Source: Sphingobium sp. (GTDB lineage: Bacteria > Pseudomonadota > Alphaproteobacteria > Sphingomonadales > Sphingomonadaceae). From it: a stretch of 64,000 nucleotides of DNA. The notes under the pieces are model-generated. The model did not search any database. It was not told the origin of the DNA and saw only the letters and a list, made by a program, of their open reading frames with translations. A program made the position numbers and the translations under genes. This document shows positions 7,451 through 16,967 of this stretch, one piece after another. Each line of letters opens with the position of its first letter. Position 1 is the stretch's first letter. The stretch is taken from assembly GCA_003248935.1 (NCBI GenBank), contig QFQF01000004.1, positions 1 through 64,000 of the forward strand, in the 5' to 3' direction.

Positions 7451-8959
7451 TCAATTCACCGGCGGCCGTCGCCGGTAGCTCAACGCTTCGGCGATATGCG
7501 GTCGGCTGATCGTCTCCACCCCTTCCAGGTCGGCAATCGTCCGCGCGACGCGCAGGACGCGCGTGTAGCCGCGCGCCGACAGCTTCATTGCAGCGGCCGC
7601 CTGCGCCAGCAGGTCGCGTCCGGCCGGGTCGGGCGTCGCGACCGCATCCAGCACAGCGCCTTCCGCCTCGGCATTCGTCCGTGCCTTCCCGTCGGCATAG
7701 CGCGCGGTCTGCACGGCACGCGCCGCCGCGACGCGCACGGCGACTTCCTCCGACCCTTCGGAGGGTAACGGCAACAGGAGGTCGGCGGCGCTGACGGCAT
7801 TCACCTCGACATGCAGGTCGATGCGGTCGAGCAGCGGCCCCGACACCTTCGCCTGATAGTCAGCGGCGCAGCGCGGCGCCCGTGCACAGGCCAGCGCCGG
7901 ATCGCCCAGATGCCCGCAACGGCACGGGTTCATCGCCGCGACGAGCTGTACGCGGGCGGGAAACGTCACATGCGCATTGGCTCGTGCAACGCTGACCGTG
8001 CCGGTCTCCAGCGGCTGACGCAGGGAATCGAGTACCGCGCGCTGGAACTCCGGCAATTCATCAAGGAACAGCACACCCAGATGCGCGAGGCTGACCTCGC
8101 CCGGCTTCACGCGCAATCCGCCGCCCACCAGCGCCGCCATCGACGCGCTGTGATGGGGTGCACGAAAAGGGCGCGCGCGGCTGATCCGTCCACCCTCCAG
8201 CGTGCCCGCCACGCTCGCCACCATCGAAACATCCAGCGCTTCGGCGGGAGCGAGGTCCGGCAGGATGCCCGGCATGCAACTCGCCATCAACGACTTGCCC
8301 GCGCCCGGCGGCCCGATCATCAGCAGATTATGTGCGCCCGCCGCCGCGATTTCCAGCGCCCGCTTCGCTGTTTCCTGCCCCTTCACCTGCCGCAGGTCGG
8401 CCATCCGCGCTGGCGCCTCCACCTCCCCTGCGCGCGGCAGGGGCAGGAGGCCGGTGCCCTTGAAATGGTTGAGCAAGCCGAGCAGGTCCGGCGCCGCGAT
8501 CACCTCGACATGTCCGGCCCAGGCGGCCTCGGCCCCCTGCGCGGCGGGACAGACAAGGCCCATCTCCCTGCCGCCCGCGTGGATCGCGGCGAGCAGCACG
8601 CCGGGACTGGGCGCCACACGCCCGTCGAGCCCCAGTTCGCCGACGACGACATAACCCGCCAGCGTTTCCGCATCGATCACGCCCATCGCGCCCAGCAGCG
8701 CGAGAGCGATCGGCAGGTCGTAATGCGACCCTTCCTTTGGCAGGTCCGCCGGGGAGAGGTTGACGGTGATCCGCTTGGGCGGAAGCGCGAGGCCGATCGC
8801 GGCGATGGCGTTCCTTACCCGCTCCCGGCTCTCCGCCACGGCCTTGTCCGGCAGGCCGACGACAATGAAATTGGGGAGGCCCGGCACAAGCTGGCACTGC
8901 ACCTCGACGCTGCGCGCTTCCAGTCCCAGATAGGCGACCGTCGATACCGTCGCGACCAA
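7451..8959 (-). CDS. comM: YifB/ComM family AAA+ ATPase (Mg-chelatase-like)
   Basis: A ComM-type AAA+ protein, in other bacteria a helicase that promotes branch migration during natural transformation. The 502 residues hold an N-terminal Lon-C-like region with VVGLPDKAVAESRERVRNAI and PKRITVNLSPADLPKEGSHY, a central AAA+ domain with Walker A GPPGAGKS and Walker B GVLFLDELPEF, the Mg-chelatase motif RPFRAPHHSAS, and a C-terminal helical domain with SARGYTRVLRVARTIADL. No ATG exists in the N-terminal region. TTG at 8959 gives the family N-terminus VATVSTVAYLG and has a GGCAGGGGG-type Shine-Dalgarno, so I prefer it to the TTG at 8989. Whether the host is naturally competent is not shown. Confidence 0.9.
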   Translation of the reverse strand: MVATVSTVAYLGLEARSVEVQCQLVPGLPNFIVVGLPDKAVAESRERVRNAIAAIGLALPPKRITVNLSPADLPKEGSHYDLPIALALLGAMGVIDAETLAGYVVVGELGLDGRVAPSPGVLLAAIHAGGREMGLVCPAAQGAEAAWAGHVEVIAAPDLLGLLNHFKGTGLLPLPRAGEVEAPARMADLRQVKGQETAKRALEIAAAGAHNLLMIGPPGAGKSLMASCMPGILPDLAPAEALDVSMVASVAGTLEGGRISRARPFRAPHHSASMAALVGGGLRVKPGEVSLAHLGVLFLDELPEFQRAVLDSLRQPLETGTVSVARANAHVTFPARVQLVAAMNPCRCGHLGDPALACARAPRCAADYQAKVSGPLLDRIDLHVEVNAVSAADLLLPLPSEGSEEVAVRVAAARAVQTARYADGKARTNAEAEGAVLDAVATPDPAGRDLLAQAAAAMKLSARGYTRVLRVARTIADLEGVETISRPHIAEALSYRRRPPVN

Positions 8960-9063
8960 AGCCACCCCCTGCCCTTGCCCCGTCGGCAAGGTTGCGTGAG
9001 GCGACGGCGCGAGTCGAGGGTTTTCGTCGCGACGGCTTCTTCCTGATCAGCGCCAGTGTAGCG

Positions 9064-10737
9064 TCAGGCCTGTACGCTCTCATCCTGAGCGGTGGTAAAA
9101 CGCGCGAGATAGTCCTGTTCGGACAGGGGTTGGGCAAGGTGGTAACCCTGAAAAACGCTGCTGCCGACAACGCGCAGCAGGTCGAGCTGGTCCTGATTTT
9201 CGATCCCCTCGACCACCACTTCCAGCCCAAGCCCCCGGATGAGGCCAATGACGGCAGTGCAAATCGTCCGCGCCTCCGCGGAGAATGTCACGTCCCGGAC
9301 GAGACTGCGGTCGATCTTCACCCGGTCGACGGGCAGGTCCTTCAGGCGCGAGAGATTGGAGTAGCCGGTGCCGAAATCGTCGATCGCGATGCGGACGCCA
9401 TCACGGCGCAATGCCTGAAGCTGTTCGAGCAATCGCGGATCCATGTCCATCGCCAGCGATTCGGTGATCTCCAGTTCGAGCGCACCGGGCGGTACGCCAT
9501 GCCGCGCCATCGCGTGCCGCAGGCGCATGAAGAAATCGAGCTGCGCCAGTTCGCGCGGCGAGATGTTGATGGCAATACGCTGATGGATTCCTGCGCGCGC
9601 CCACCGTCCGGCGACCTCGCACGCGCGGTCCATCACCCAGTCGCCCAGTTCGACGATGATGCCGGTTTCCTCCGCCAGCGGCACGAACGCCTTTGGCAGG
9701 GCGACGGCGCGATCGGGATGGGCCCAGCGCACCAGCGCCTCGGCCGTGACGGCGACGCCGCTCGCAATGTCAATCTGCGGCTGGAATTCCAGCAGGAACT
9801 CGCCCTTCTCCAGCGCCACGCGCAGATCCTGCTCCAGCGCCGCGCGACCGGCGACGGCCTGCGCCAGCTCTGTCGTGAACAGTTCCACCCGGCCGCGACC
9901 ATTCGCCTTCGCATGGTACATGGCGATGTCGGCGGACCGCAGCAGCGCCCCCAGCGTATCGCCATGGTCGGGATAATAAGCGACACCGATCGACGCGCCG
10001 AGGTCGATCTGCTGCCCGCCAAGGTCGAAACGCTCGCCAAGCGCGAACTGGATCGCACGGCCGATCCGTGCCGCCGCCTCGCGCCGGGGCAGCTCCGGAA
10101 AGAATAATGTGAATTCGTCACCGGCAAGGCGGCCGACCACCGCGTCGCCGGAACCTCCCGAGACCTGGCTCATCACCACTTCGCGCAACCGGCCGGCCAC
10201 GCGGGACAGCAGCAGGTCTCCGGCCGCGTGGCCCAGCGTGTCGTTGACGGCCTTGAACCCGTCGAGATCGATGAAGAACAGGGCGCCCGGCCCCTCCGTC
10301 TCGCCCTCGGCGATCAGGCGTTCGACCTGCCGGCAGAAACTGGCGCGGTTGGCGATACCGGTCACGGGATCGAACATCGCGAGCAGGTGGACGTTGTCGA
10401 GATTGGCACGCACCTGGCTGAACAGGCTCTCCATCGCGACGCCCAGATCGGGCAGATGCTGTTTCACGTCCCGGGTCACCGGCTCCTGAAGGTCGCCGTG
10501 CGCGGCGCGCAGCAATCGCGCGGTGGCGCTGTCGACGGCACCGGCAAGGCTGGAGATGCCGTGTTGGGCCGACGCCCAGCTCATCGTGCCGCACAGGACC
10601 GCGATGATGAGCGCGCGGCCAATCTCCGAGACGTCGGTATAGCGCCCCTGCCCTGCGACCAGAGCGAGGATGAAGCAGAACGCACCCGCGCTCGCCGCGA
10701 ATGCCACCGCCCGGCTCCTGAGAGAGACCTCCTGCAA
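9064..10737 (-). CDS. GGDEF-EAL protein (c-di-GMP synthesis/hydrolysis)
   Basis: A 557-residue membrane protein for cyclic di-GMP turnover. Two hydrophobic segments (about 8-30 and 38-58) are followed by a short linker, a GGDEF domain (about 118-285) whose signature reads AGDEF, and an EAL domain (about 300-550). The EAL domain keeps EALVRW, NISPRELAQ, LEITES, AIDDFGTGYS and VKIDRSLV, which include the metal and catalytic residues, so phosphodiesterase activity is likely. The AGDEF variant is often still active in other proteins, so cyclase activity cannot be excluded. No PAS or GAF sensor lies between membrane and GGDEF. It is monocistronic on the minus strand. Confidence 0.93.
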   Translation of the reverse strand: MQEVSLRSRAVAFAASAGAFCFILALVAGQGRYTDVSEIGRALIIAVLCGTMSWASAQHGISSLAGAVDSATARLLRAAHGDLQEPVTRDVKQHLPDLGVAMESLFSQVRANLDNVHLLAMFDPVTGIANRASFCRQVERLIAEGETEGPGALFFIDLDGFKAVNDTLGHAAGDLLLSRVAGRLREVVMSQVSGGSGDAVVGRLAGDEFTLFFPELPRREAAARIGRAIQFALGERFDLGGQQIDLGASIGVAYYPDHGDTLGALLRSADIAMYHAKANGRGRVELFTTELAQAVAGRAALEQDLRVALEKGEFLLEFQPQIDIASGVAVTAEALVRWAHPDRAVALPKAFVPLAEETGIIVELGDWVMDRACEVAGRWARAGIHQRIAINISPRELAQLDFFMRLRHAMARHGVPPGALELEITESLAMDMDPRLLEQLQALRRDGVRIAIDDFGTGYSNLSRLKDLPVDRVKIDRSLVRDVTFSAEARTICTAVIGLIRGLGLEVVVEGIENQDQLDLLRVVGSSVFQGYHLAQPLSEQDYLARFTTAQDESVQA

Positions 10738-10855
10738 TCGCCCCCCTTGAAGGCTTGTGCGTCATTGCCATGATGCCGCCCGCAAGACGGCATCGCCCGA
10801 ACGCCAAGCTATGAACGGCAATGGTTAAGAAACCGTCGGCAGATCCGCCGGTGGA

Positions 10856-11467
10856 TCAGCCCTTGCGGCGGAGGATCAGGTACAACGCGCCTGCGCCGCC
10901 GTGCCGGGGGTGTGCGGTGCGCACGCTGGCGATCTGCGCGGCATGCGCGCCTTCGGCCAGCCAGTGGCCGATCTCGGCACGAATCGCCCCGCGCTGGACA
11001 ATGCCGATATTTTCCGAGGATTTGCGAGGTCGGCCGGTGATGACGAGGAGGACGCGTACGCCGCGCTCGATCGCCGTGGCCAAGGTCCGTTGCAGCAGCA
11101 GATGGGCCTGCGCAACGCTGTGCCCGTGCAGATCGACGGTCATTTCGGGCACGATGCGCCCGCCCCGGATGCGCTTTTCCCAACTACTGTCGAGTACGGC
11201 CGTTGGCCGTGGCACAGGCGCCGACTGGACCGGCAATGGCTGGCCGGTGGTTAACCATCTTGCGAACGCGGCTTTTGGATCGAGCGTGACGTCGGGTGCC
11301 GGAGCGGCCGCAGGAGATGCGATGCGCGCCACCGGGACCGGTGCGCGCGCAGGCGCCTCGACCGCCACGCGCTTCGGTGCGGGCGCGGAACGGCGAACGG
11401 CGCGAACGGTACGCGCCACCGTGTCCCATGCCGCCTGCTCGTCAGGGGACAGGCGTCGACCAGCCAT
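10856..11467 (-). CDS. Smr/MutS2-domain protein
   Basis: A 203-residue protein. The N-terminal half (1-115) is basic and Ala/Pro-rich with little predicted structure. The C-terminal half is an Smr domain: VDLHGHSVAQA (start of the domain, with the conserved DLHG), VLLVITGRP, and the end motif TAHPRHGGAGALYLILRRK. Smr domains bind or nick nucleic acids. The frame runs open further upstream through mltA; ATG at 11467 is chosen because it gives MAGRRLSPDE, the usual start in related proteins, and leaves a 26 bp overlap with mltA. It is the last gene of the TIM44-like / mltA / smr operon. Confidence 0.88.
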   Translation of the reverse strand: MAGRRLSPDEQAAWDTVARTVRAVRRSAPAPKRVAVEAPARAPVPVARIASPAAAPAPDVTLDPKAAFARWLTTGQPLPVQSAPVPRPTAVLDSSWEKRIRGGRIVPEMTVDLHGHSVAQAHLLLQRTLATAIERGVRVLLVITGRPRKSSENIGIVQRGAIRAEIGHWLAEGAHAAQIASVRTAHPRHGGAGALYLILRRKG

Positions 11468-12755
11468 TTGCCTGCGCCAGCCGGGCATAGGTGCCGATCG
11501 GCACGAGCAGCAGCGCGCTGCCCCGTGCCGCCATCCCACCCGCCATCGCACGGGCCCGATCGCCCGCGCCCCAGAATGTGTCGAAACGGTTGGCGCCCTT
11601 GATCGCGCCGCCCGTGTCCTGTGCCACCCAGATGCCGTTCGGCTCCTCGCGGTCAAGCGAGAGGAGTACCGGCGCGCCCAGCGGCACATATTTGGGATCG
11701 GCCGCAACCGTCGCCTCCGCCGTCACCGGTACGCCCAGCGCACCGAGCGGCCCAGCGCCCGTCAGTTCCTTGAAGAAGATGAAGCTCTTGTTCTCGTCCA
11801 TGATCGCCGCGCCTTCCTGCGGGTTGGCGCGCAGATAGGCCATGATGTCCTGCATCGATCCGGCCTGGATCAAGCCGCGATCCTTCATCAGCTTGCCGAT
11901 GCCGGTATAGTCGCGCCCGTTCTGCCCGTCATAGCCGATGCGCATGACACCACCGTCGGGCAGGCGCAGGCGGCCGCTGCCCTGCACCTGCAGGAAGAAA
12001 AACTCCACCGGATCCCGCGCCCAGGCGATTTCGGGCGCGCGCCCGGCCAGCGAACCGCCAACGATCTCCGAGCGCTCGTCATAGGGAACGAAACTCGCGC
12101 CCTGCACTTTCCCGCGGATGGTCTTGCCCTTCAGGCTGTCGCTGAACAGGCCGAGATTGACATCGACAAGGTCGCCGGGCCGCGCATAGACCGGCACGTC
12201 GTAACCGGCCCGACGCGTGCGCGATCCGGCGATCTCCGGTTCATAGTAGCCGGTCGCCAGCGTCTTGCCGTCACCGACCTGCACCGTCTCGAAATAACGG
12301 CCGAAGAATTCCGTGGCGGTGGCGTCGGGCCAGCTCATCGCGGCGCTGCATGCCTGCTGCCAGTCGCTTCCCTGGGTGAGGCCGCTCTGGTCCGTGCGCC
12401 GCATCAGCGACGGGCATGACTGGCGGAAGGCCTGAAGCGCCATGCGCGACCGCTCACCGGAAGGAAGCAGGTCACGCAGTTCCGGCCCTTTGATGAGGCC
12501 AAGCGTCACGGCATTTGCGACGTCCTCGGCCGGTGGCAGCGTGGTGACCGACGGCAATGTGGGGCGAGGCGTTGCGGGAACGGGGCTGGCCGCCTGCCCG
12601 CCATGATGACCGGGCCTGGGCGCCGGCGTCGTGGCGGGACCGCCGCGCGGTATGACGCCGCCGGAACATGCAGACAGTGCAATCACGCAGAGCAGCGTCA
12701 GCCCATCAGTCGCCCGGAACCATCCGGCGACCGGCCGACGATGCGGGGCGATCAC
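11442..12755 (-). CDS. mltA: Membrane-bound lytic murein transglycosylase A (lipoprotein)
   Basis: Cleaves peptidoglycan glycan strands to 1,6-anhydromuropeptides at the outer membrane. With GTG at 12755 the product has 437 residues and starts with a lipoprotein signal whose lipobox is ALSAC followed by SGG. The GTG overlaps the TGA of the upstream gene (GTGA), which decides the start over the 23-codon-longer frame. The MltA barrel includes TGYYEPEIAGS, VDVNLGLFSDSLKGKTIRGK and VEFFFLQVQGSGRL. The C-terminal 3D domain has VAQDTGGAIKGANRFDTFWG with the catalytic Asp. Length and motifs match the family. It is coupled to the TIM44-like gene upstream and to smr downstream. Confidence 0.93.
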   Translation of the reverse strand: MIAPHRRPVAGWFRATDGLTLLCVIALSACSGGVIPRGGPATTPAPRPGHHGGQAASPVPATPRPTLPSVTTLPPAEDVANAVTLGLIKGPELRDLLPSGERSRMALQAFRQSCPSLMRRTDQSGLTQGSDWQQACSAAMSWPDATATEFFGRYFETVQVGDGKTLATGYYEPEIAGSRTRRAGYDVPVYARPGDLVDVNLGLFSDSLKGKTIRGKVQGASFVPYDERSEIVGGSLAGRAPEIAWARDPVEFFFLQVQGSGRLRLPDGGVMRIGYDGQNGRDYTGIGKLMKDRGLIQAGSMQDIMAYLRANPQEGAAIMDENKSFIFFKELTGAGPLGALGVPVTAEATVAADPKYVPLGAPVLLSLDREEPNGIWVAQDTGGAIKGANRFDTFWGAGDRARAMAGGMAARGSALLLVPIGTYARLAQANGWSTPVP

Positions 12756-13420
12756 GCCGCCTCGTCGGTTTCGATCAGCTTCCAGTTGGGGTCGGAACTG
12801 CGCACGTCCCGGCTGAACGTCCACGAATCGCGGGTCGCAACCGCGTCGGTCATCGAACCGGCCACCACATTGCCGTCCTTGTCACGGGTGATCGCGGCGA
12901 TATCCGCGTCGAAACGCATGGTGATCTGCGCCGTGCGGCCGTTGAGCGTGGCTTCGGCGATCTGCGCCTTGTCGATGCGGATCAGGCGGTTTTCCAGTGT
13001 CAGACCATCGGCATCGCGTGCCGCGATCGCTTCCTCGAACGAGGCAAGCACATCGGTGTCGCAGAGCCAGGCCAATTCCTGCCTGTCGCCACGCCAGAAC
13101 GCCTCAAGAACCTGTCCGTAGGCGGCCTTAGCGCCGTCAATGAACTGCGGCACGTCGAACTGCCGGTCGGCCGCGATGATCGAGCGGATGCCCGTCTCGG
13201 CCTCCGGCGCGATCATGCCCTGGATGATGCGCGTCGATTCGCCGACACTCTCGCCACCCATCCGCGGCTGAAGCACCGTCACCTTGGCCCGGTCGTCGCT
13301 CTGGATCGGCGCAGGCTGCTGCTCATGGCCGGTACGCTTGCCCAGAACGGAATAAAGCCGCAGCGCCAAGAATCCGGCGACGAACGCTAGGATCACGATC
13401 AGGTACACTGTGGTCTTCAT
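12752..13420 (-). CDS. TIM44-like domain protein, membrane-anchored
   Basis: A 222-residue protein with an N-terminal membrane helix (about residues 4-22) and a C-terminal TIM44-like domain (about 75-218) containing FIDGAKAAYGQVLEAFWRGD and ending DPNWKLIETDEAA. In mitochondria Tim44 tethers Hsp70 to the import channel; alphaproteobacterial homologues are membrane proteins of unclear role next to secB/mltA. The ATG at 13420 is preceded by GGAGG. A longer frame adds 16 residues that do not look like a signal. It heads a three-gene operon (this gene, mltA, smr) and is divergent from secB across a 285 bp gap, a conserved arrangement in alphaproteobacteria. Confidence 0.9.
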   Translation of the reverse strand: MKTTVYLIVILAFVAGFLALRLYSVLGKRTGHEQQPAPIQSDDRAKVTVLQPRMGGESVGESTRIIQGMIAPEAETGIRSIIAADRQFDVPQFIDGAKAAYGQVLEAFWRGDRQELAWLCDTDVLASFEEAIAARDADGLTLENRLIRIDKAQIAEATLNGRTAQITMRFDADIAAITRDKDGNVVAGSMTDAVATRDSWTFSRDVRSSDPNWKLIETDEAA

Positions 13421-13705
13421 CCTCCAACCTGGCCCCGAACCGGGGTACCGCGTTTTACATAGGCACAATCCTGCGCGGTTTCAAATGCCCAACACGGTTT
13501 TGCGACGGCGGGTGCGCCCGCCATGGTCGAATTTCCGTGGATAGCGCATACGGTTTGTCGCGGAAAGGGTTCCGCTGGATACGCGATAAGACAAGGAAGC
13601 GTCATCCCAGCCCTCCCCCTCGCCATTGCCCTGTGCCGCGCCCCCTGCTAAGCGCCCGGCTTCCGGCCTTGCCGGATCATAAACAGAGGGAAGACAGGAC
13701 CAACG

Positions 13706-14206
13706 ATGGCGGATCAAGCCGATACCAACGATGCGATGGCCAACGGGGCCGACACGCAGCCGCAGATCGGGCTCATCACCCAGTATGTGAAGGACCTGTC
13801 CTTCGAAAACCCGAATGCCCCGGGCGTCTATCAGTGGCAGAACCAGCCGAACATCGACGTGCAGTTCAATATCGGCGCCGACCGTCTGGGCGACGACCTG
13901 CATGAGGTGCAACTGAAGATAGAGGTGAAGGCGACCACCGACGCTGGCACCGCCTTTGCCGTCGAGCTGGTCTATGCCGCCTTGTTCGGCATGCGCAACG
14001 TGCCGGAGGATCAGGTGCACCCGTTCCTTCTGGCCGAAGCGCCGCGCCTGCTGTTCCCGTTTGCCCGCCGCGTGCTGGCCGATGCCGTCCGCGACGGCGG
14101 CTTCCCGCCCCTGCTGCTCGACCCGATCGATTTCGGCGCGCTGTATCAGCAGCAGGCACAGGCCGCGCTGGCGCAAGGGGACGGCACGGTCGTCGGCCAC
14201 GCCTGA
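13706..14206 (+). CDS. secB: Protein-export chaperone SecB
   Basis: Tetrameric cytoplasmic chaperone that keeps preproteins unfolded and delivers them to SecA. The 166 residues include the core strands VKDLSFENPNAP, PNIDVQFNIGADRL, the HEVQLKIEVKAT segment, and FAVELVYAALFGM. The region AEAPRLLFPFARRVLADAVRDGGFPPLLLDPIDF is the conserved SecB C-terminal helix and SecA-contact region. An acidic N-terminal tail of about 18 residues is normal for alphaproteobacteria. Two residues of the ATG context cannot be checked by Shine-Dalgarno strength, but no other in-frame Met gives a complete domain. MurJ follows after 22 bp in the same direction. Confidence 0.97.
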   Translation: MADQADTNDAMANGADTQPQIGLITQYVKDLSFENPNAPGVYQWQNQPNIDVQFNIGADRLGDDLHEVQLKIEVKATTDAGTAFAVELVYAALFGMRNVPEDQVHPFLLAEAPRLLFPFARRVLADAVRDGGFPPLLLDPIDFGALYQQQAQAALAQGDGTVVGHA

Positions 14207-14228
14207 CCCCGGCGCGGGCGCGGGATAG

Positions 14229-15797
14229 ATGCGGCTGGTCCGGGCGCTTAGCTCCGTTGGCGGGCTGACGCTCGCCAGCCGGATACTCGCTCTCGTCCGC
14301 GATTCGCTGGCCGCCCGCTATGTCGGCGCGGGGTTCGCGTCCGACGCATTCAACGTCGCGTTCCGCCTGCCCAACATGTTCCGCGCGCTCTTCGCGGAGG
14401 GCGCCTTTTCCGCTGCCTTCATCCCGATGTTCAACCGGAAGGCGGCGGGTGAAGGCGGCATGGACGCCGCCTATGATTTCGCCGCGCGGGCGCTGGCCGT
14501 GCTGCTCCCGGTGCTCATTCTCTTCACCGCGATCCTGCTCGCCGCCGCATGGCCGGTAACCTGGCTGCTCTCCGGCGGCTTCTCTCACCAGAATCCGACG
14601 CCCGGCCAATTCGCCTTCGCCGTCGCGCTGGCGCGGTTCACCCTGCCCTATCTGGCGCTCATCAGCCTCGCCTCGCTGCTGGGCGGCATCCTGAATTCGC
14701 TCGACCGCTTCTGGGTCAACGCGGCCGCGCCGATCCTGCTCAACCTGGCGATGATCGCGGGCCTGTGGTTCTTCCACGGTGCTGACGCCTATGAAACGGC
14801 GCGGGTGCAGGCGATGTCGGTGACGATCGGCGGCGCGCTCCAGCTCGCCTGGCTCGTTCTGGCATGCCGCCACGCCGGGGTCGGCATGCGCCTGCGCCTG
14901 CCGCGCTTCGACGCGGACATCCGGCAGCTTCTGAAGCTGATCGTCCCGGCGGCGGCGGGTGCAGGCGCCGCGCAGATCAACCTGATGATCTCAACCGCGC
15001 TCTCGGGCTGGCTGCTGGCTGCCGGGTCCATCACCTATATCTATTATGCCGACCGGGTGAACCAGCTCCCCCTCGGCCTCATCGGTATCGGGCTTGGCAC
15101 GATATTGCTGCCCACGATCTCGCGGATGCTCTCCCGAGGCGAGGATGCCGCGGCGATGGAGACGCAGAACCGGGGCATAGAGCTGGCGCTGTTCCTCACC
15201 CTGCCCGCGACGGTCGCGTTCATCACCGCGGCCGAGCCGATCATTCGCGGGCTGTTCCAATATGGCCGCTTCACCGTGGAGGATGCGCAGCGCTGCGGCT
15301 GGGCGCTCTCCGCCTTCTCGATCGGCCTGCCCTCCTACGTCCTCGTGAAGGTGCTGACGCCCGGCTACTACGCGCGCGGCGACACGAAGACGCCGGTGCG
15401 CTACGCGATGATCTCGATTGTCATCAACATCATCGGCAACGTCGTGCTGATCCCGGTCGCCGGTCATGTCGGACCCCCGCTGGCGACGGCGCTCTCCTCC
15501 ACCGTCAACGTCGCCATGCTGTACCGCACGCTGGTCGCGCGCGGCCATTTCCATGCCGATGCGCAACTGCGCCGCCGCCTGCCCCGCCTCGCGCTGGCGG
15601 CCGTGATCATGGGCGGCCTCATCTTCGCCTTCGACCAGCCGCTTTATCCCTATCTCGACGGCGGATTGCTGAGGCGCTACACGGCCCTCGGCATCCTGGT
15701 GGGGGCGGGCGTGGCGGCCTATGTGGCCGCGTGCTTCGCGACTGGCGCCTACCGGATGTCGGACCTGAAGGCGCTCATGCGGCGCCGCCAATCTTAG
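14229..15797 (+). CDS. murJ: Lipid II flippase MurJ
   Basis: Moves lipid-linked peptidoglycan precursors across the inner membrane. The product has 522 residues and about 14 hydrophobic segments, as expected. Family motifs are RALSSVGGLTLASRILALVRD at the N-terminus, AFNVAFRLPNMFRALFAEGA (residues about 40-60) and VLTPGYYARGDTKTPVRYA in the second half. The N-terminal Arg residues needed in the central cavity are present (RD after the first helix and R in FRLPNMFR). It lies between secB and trpS in a run of plus-strand genes with short gaps. Confidence 0.96.
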   Translation: MRLVRALSSVGGLTLASRILALVRDSLAARYVGAGFASDAFNVAFRLPNMFRALFAEGAFSAAFIPMFNRKAAGEGGMDAAYDFAARALAVLLPVLILFTAILLAAAWPVTWLLSGGFSHQNPTPGQFAFAVALARFTLPYLALISLASLLGGILNSLDRFWVNAAAPILLNLAMIAGLWFFHGADAYETARVQAMSVTIGGALQLAWLVLACRHAGVGMRLRLPRFDADIRQLLKLIVPAAAGAGAAQINLMISTALSGWLLAAGSITYIYYADRVNQLPLGLIGIGLGTILLPTISRMLSRGEDAAAMETQNRGIELALFLTLPATVAFITAAEPIIRGLFQYGRFTVEDAQRCGWALSAFSIGLPSYVLVKVLTPGYYARGDTKTPVRYAMISIVINIIGNVVLIPVAGHVGPPLATALSSTVNVAMLYRTLVARGHFHADAQLRRRLPRLALAAVIMGGLIFAFDQPLYPYLDGGLLRRYTALGILVGAGVAAYVAACFATGAYRMSDLKALMRRRQS

Positions 15798-15811
15798 AAC
15801 GGATCATCGTC

Positions 15812-16816
15812 ATGCGCGTCCTTTCCGGCATCCAGCCGACCGGCAATCTGCACCTGGGCAATTATCTGGGCGCGATCCGCAACTGGGTGCGGATGCAGGA
15901 CGAGATGGATGCAGACAGCCAGTGCTTCTTCTTCCTGGCCGACATGCATTCGATCACGGTGCATGAGGAGCGCGCGCAGCGCCTGCGCAACGTCCGGGAA
16001 ATGGCCGCCGCGCTGATCGCGGCCGGTATCGATCCCGACCGGAGCGTGCTGTTCAATCAGGCGCGGGTGCCCGCCCATGCCGAACTGCAATGGCTGCTGA
16101 ACGGCACGGCGCGGATCGGCTGGCTGAACCGCATGACCCAGTTCAAGGACAAGGCGGGCAAGAACCGCGAGGGCGCCTCGGTCGGTCTCTACGTCTATCC
16201 GGTGCTGCAGGCGGCAGACGTGCTGCTCTATCAGGCGACGCATGTCCCGGTGGGCGAGGACCAGAAACAGCATCTGGAACTGACCCGTGACGTGGCGGTG
16301 AAGTTCAACACCGATTTCGGCGTCGAGCTGTTCACCATTCCCGATCCGATCATCCCGAAGGAAACCGCGCGGATCATGTCGCTGCGCGACGGGGCATCGA
16401 AGATGTCGAAGTCCGATCCGTCCGACATGAGCCGCATCAACCTGACCGACGACGACGATGCGATCGTCCAGAAGATCCGCAAGGCGAAGACCGATCCAGA
16501 GCCGCTGCCCGCTATCGCCGCGGAACTGGCCGGACGGCCGGAGGCGAATAACCTCGTCGGCATCTACGCCACGTTCTCGGGCGAGACGCCGGATGCGGTT
16601 TGCGCGCGATTCGAGGGGCAGGGCTTCGGCGCGTTCAAGCCCGCGCTCGCCGAACTGCTGGTCGAGGCACTGCGTCCCATCCGTACGCGGTTCGCCGAAT
16701 TGAAGGACGATGACGCAGCGATCGATGCAATCCTGATCAAGGGCGCGGAAAAGGCCGCCGCTGCGGCCAAGCCGACGCTCCTTGGCGCATATGACGCGCT
16801 CGGCCTGATGCGCTGA
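15812..16816 (+). CDS. trpS: Tryptophanyl-tRNA synthetase
   Basis: Class I aminoacyl-tRNA synthetase that charges tRNA-Trp. The 334-residue product begins MRVLSGIQPTGNLHLGNYLG, which includes the HIGH-like motif GNLHLGNY. The KMSKS loop is ASKMSKSD (residues about 195-202). LYVYPVLQAADVLLYQ and VPVGEDQKQHLELTRD form the Trp/ATP pocket. Length is normal for bacterial TrpS. ATG at 15812 lies 14 bp after the murJ stop and is the only in-frame Met before the HIGH motif. The frame is open far upstream through murJ but codes nothing sensible there. Confidence 0.97.
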   Translation: MRVLSGIQPTGNLHLGNYLGAIRNWVRMQDEMDADSQCFFFLADMHSITVHEERAQRLRNVREMAAALIAAGIDPDRSVLFNQARVPAHAELQWLLNGTARIGWLNRMTQFKDKAGKNREGASVGLYVYPVLQAADVLLYQATHVPVGEDQKQHLELTRDVAVKFNTDFGVELFTIPDPIIPKETARIMSLRDGASKMSKSDPSDMSRINLTDDDDAIVQKIRKAKTDPEPLPAIAAELAGRPEANNLVGIYATFSGETPDAVCARFEGQGFGAFKPALAELLVEALRPIRTRFAELKDDDAAIDAILIKGAEKAAAAAKPTLLGAYDALGLMR

Positions 16817-16967
16817 GCGCGTGGAGACGGTTCCCTGGGTGCGGCGACGTCCTTGTTCACGGATACCGGACAGCGTCTCGCACGTTCAAACGGTGTTCAG
16901 TTGCGTTGGGCTACTGCTTGACGCAAGATGGGTTCAAAGGGCGCTCAAGCCCCTGACAGGACGCAAG

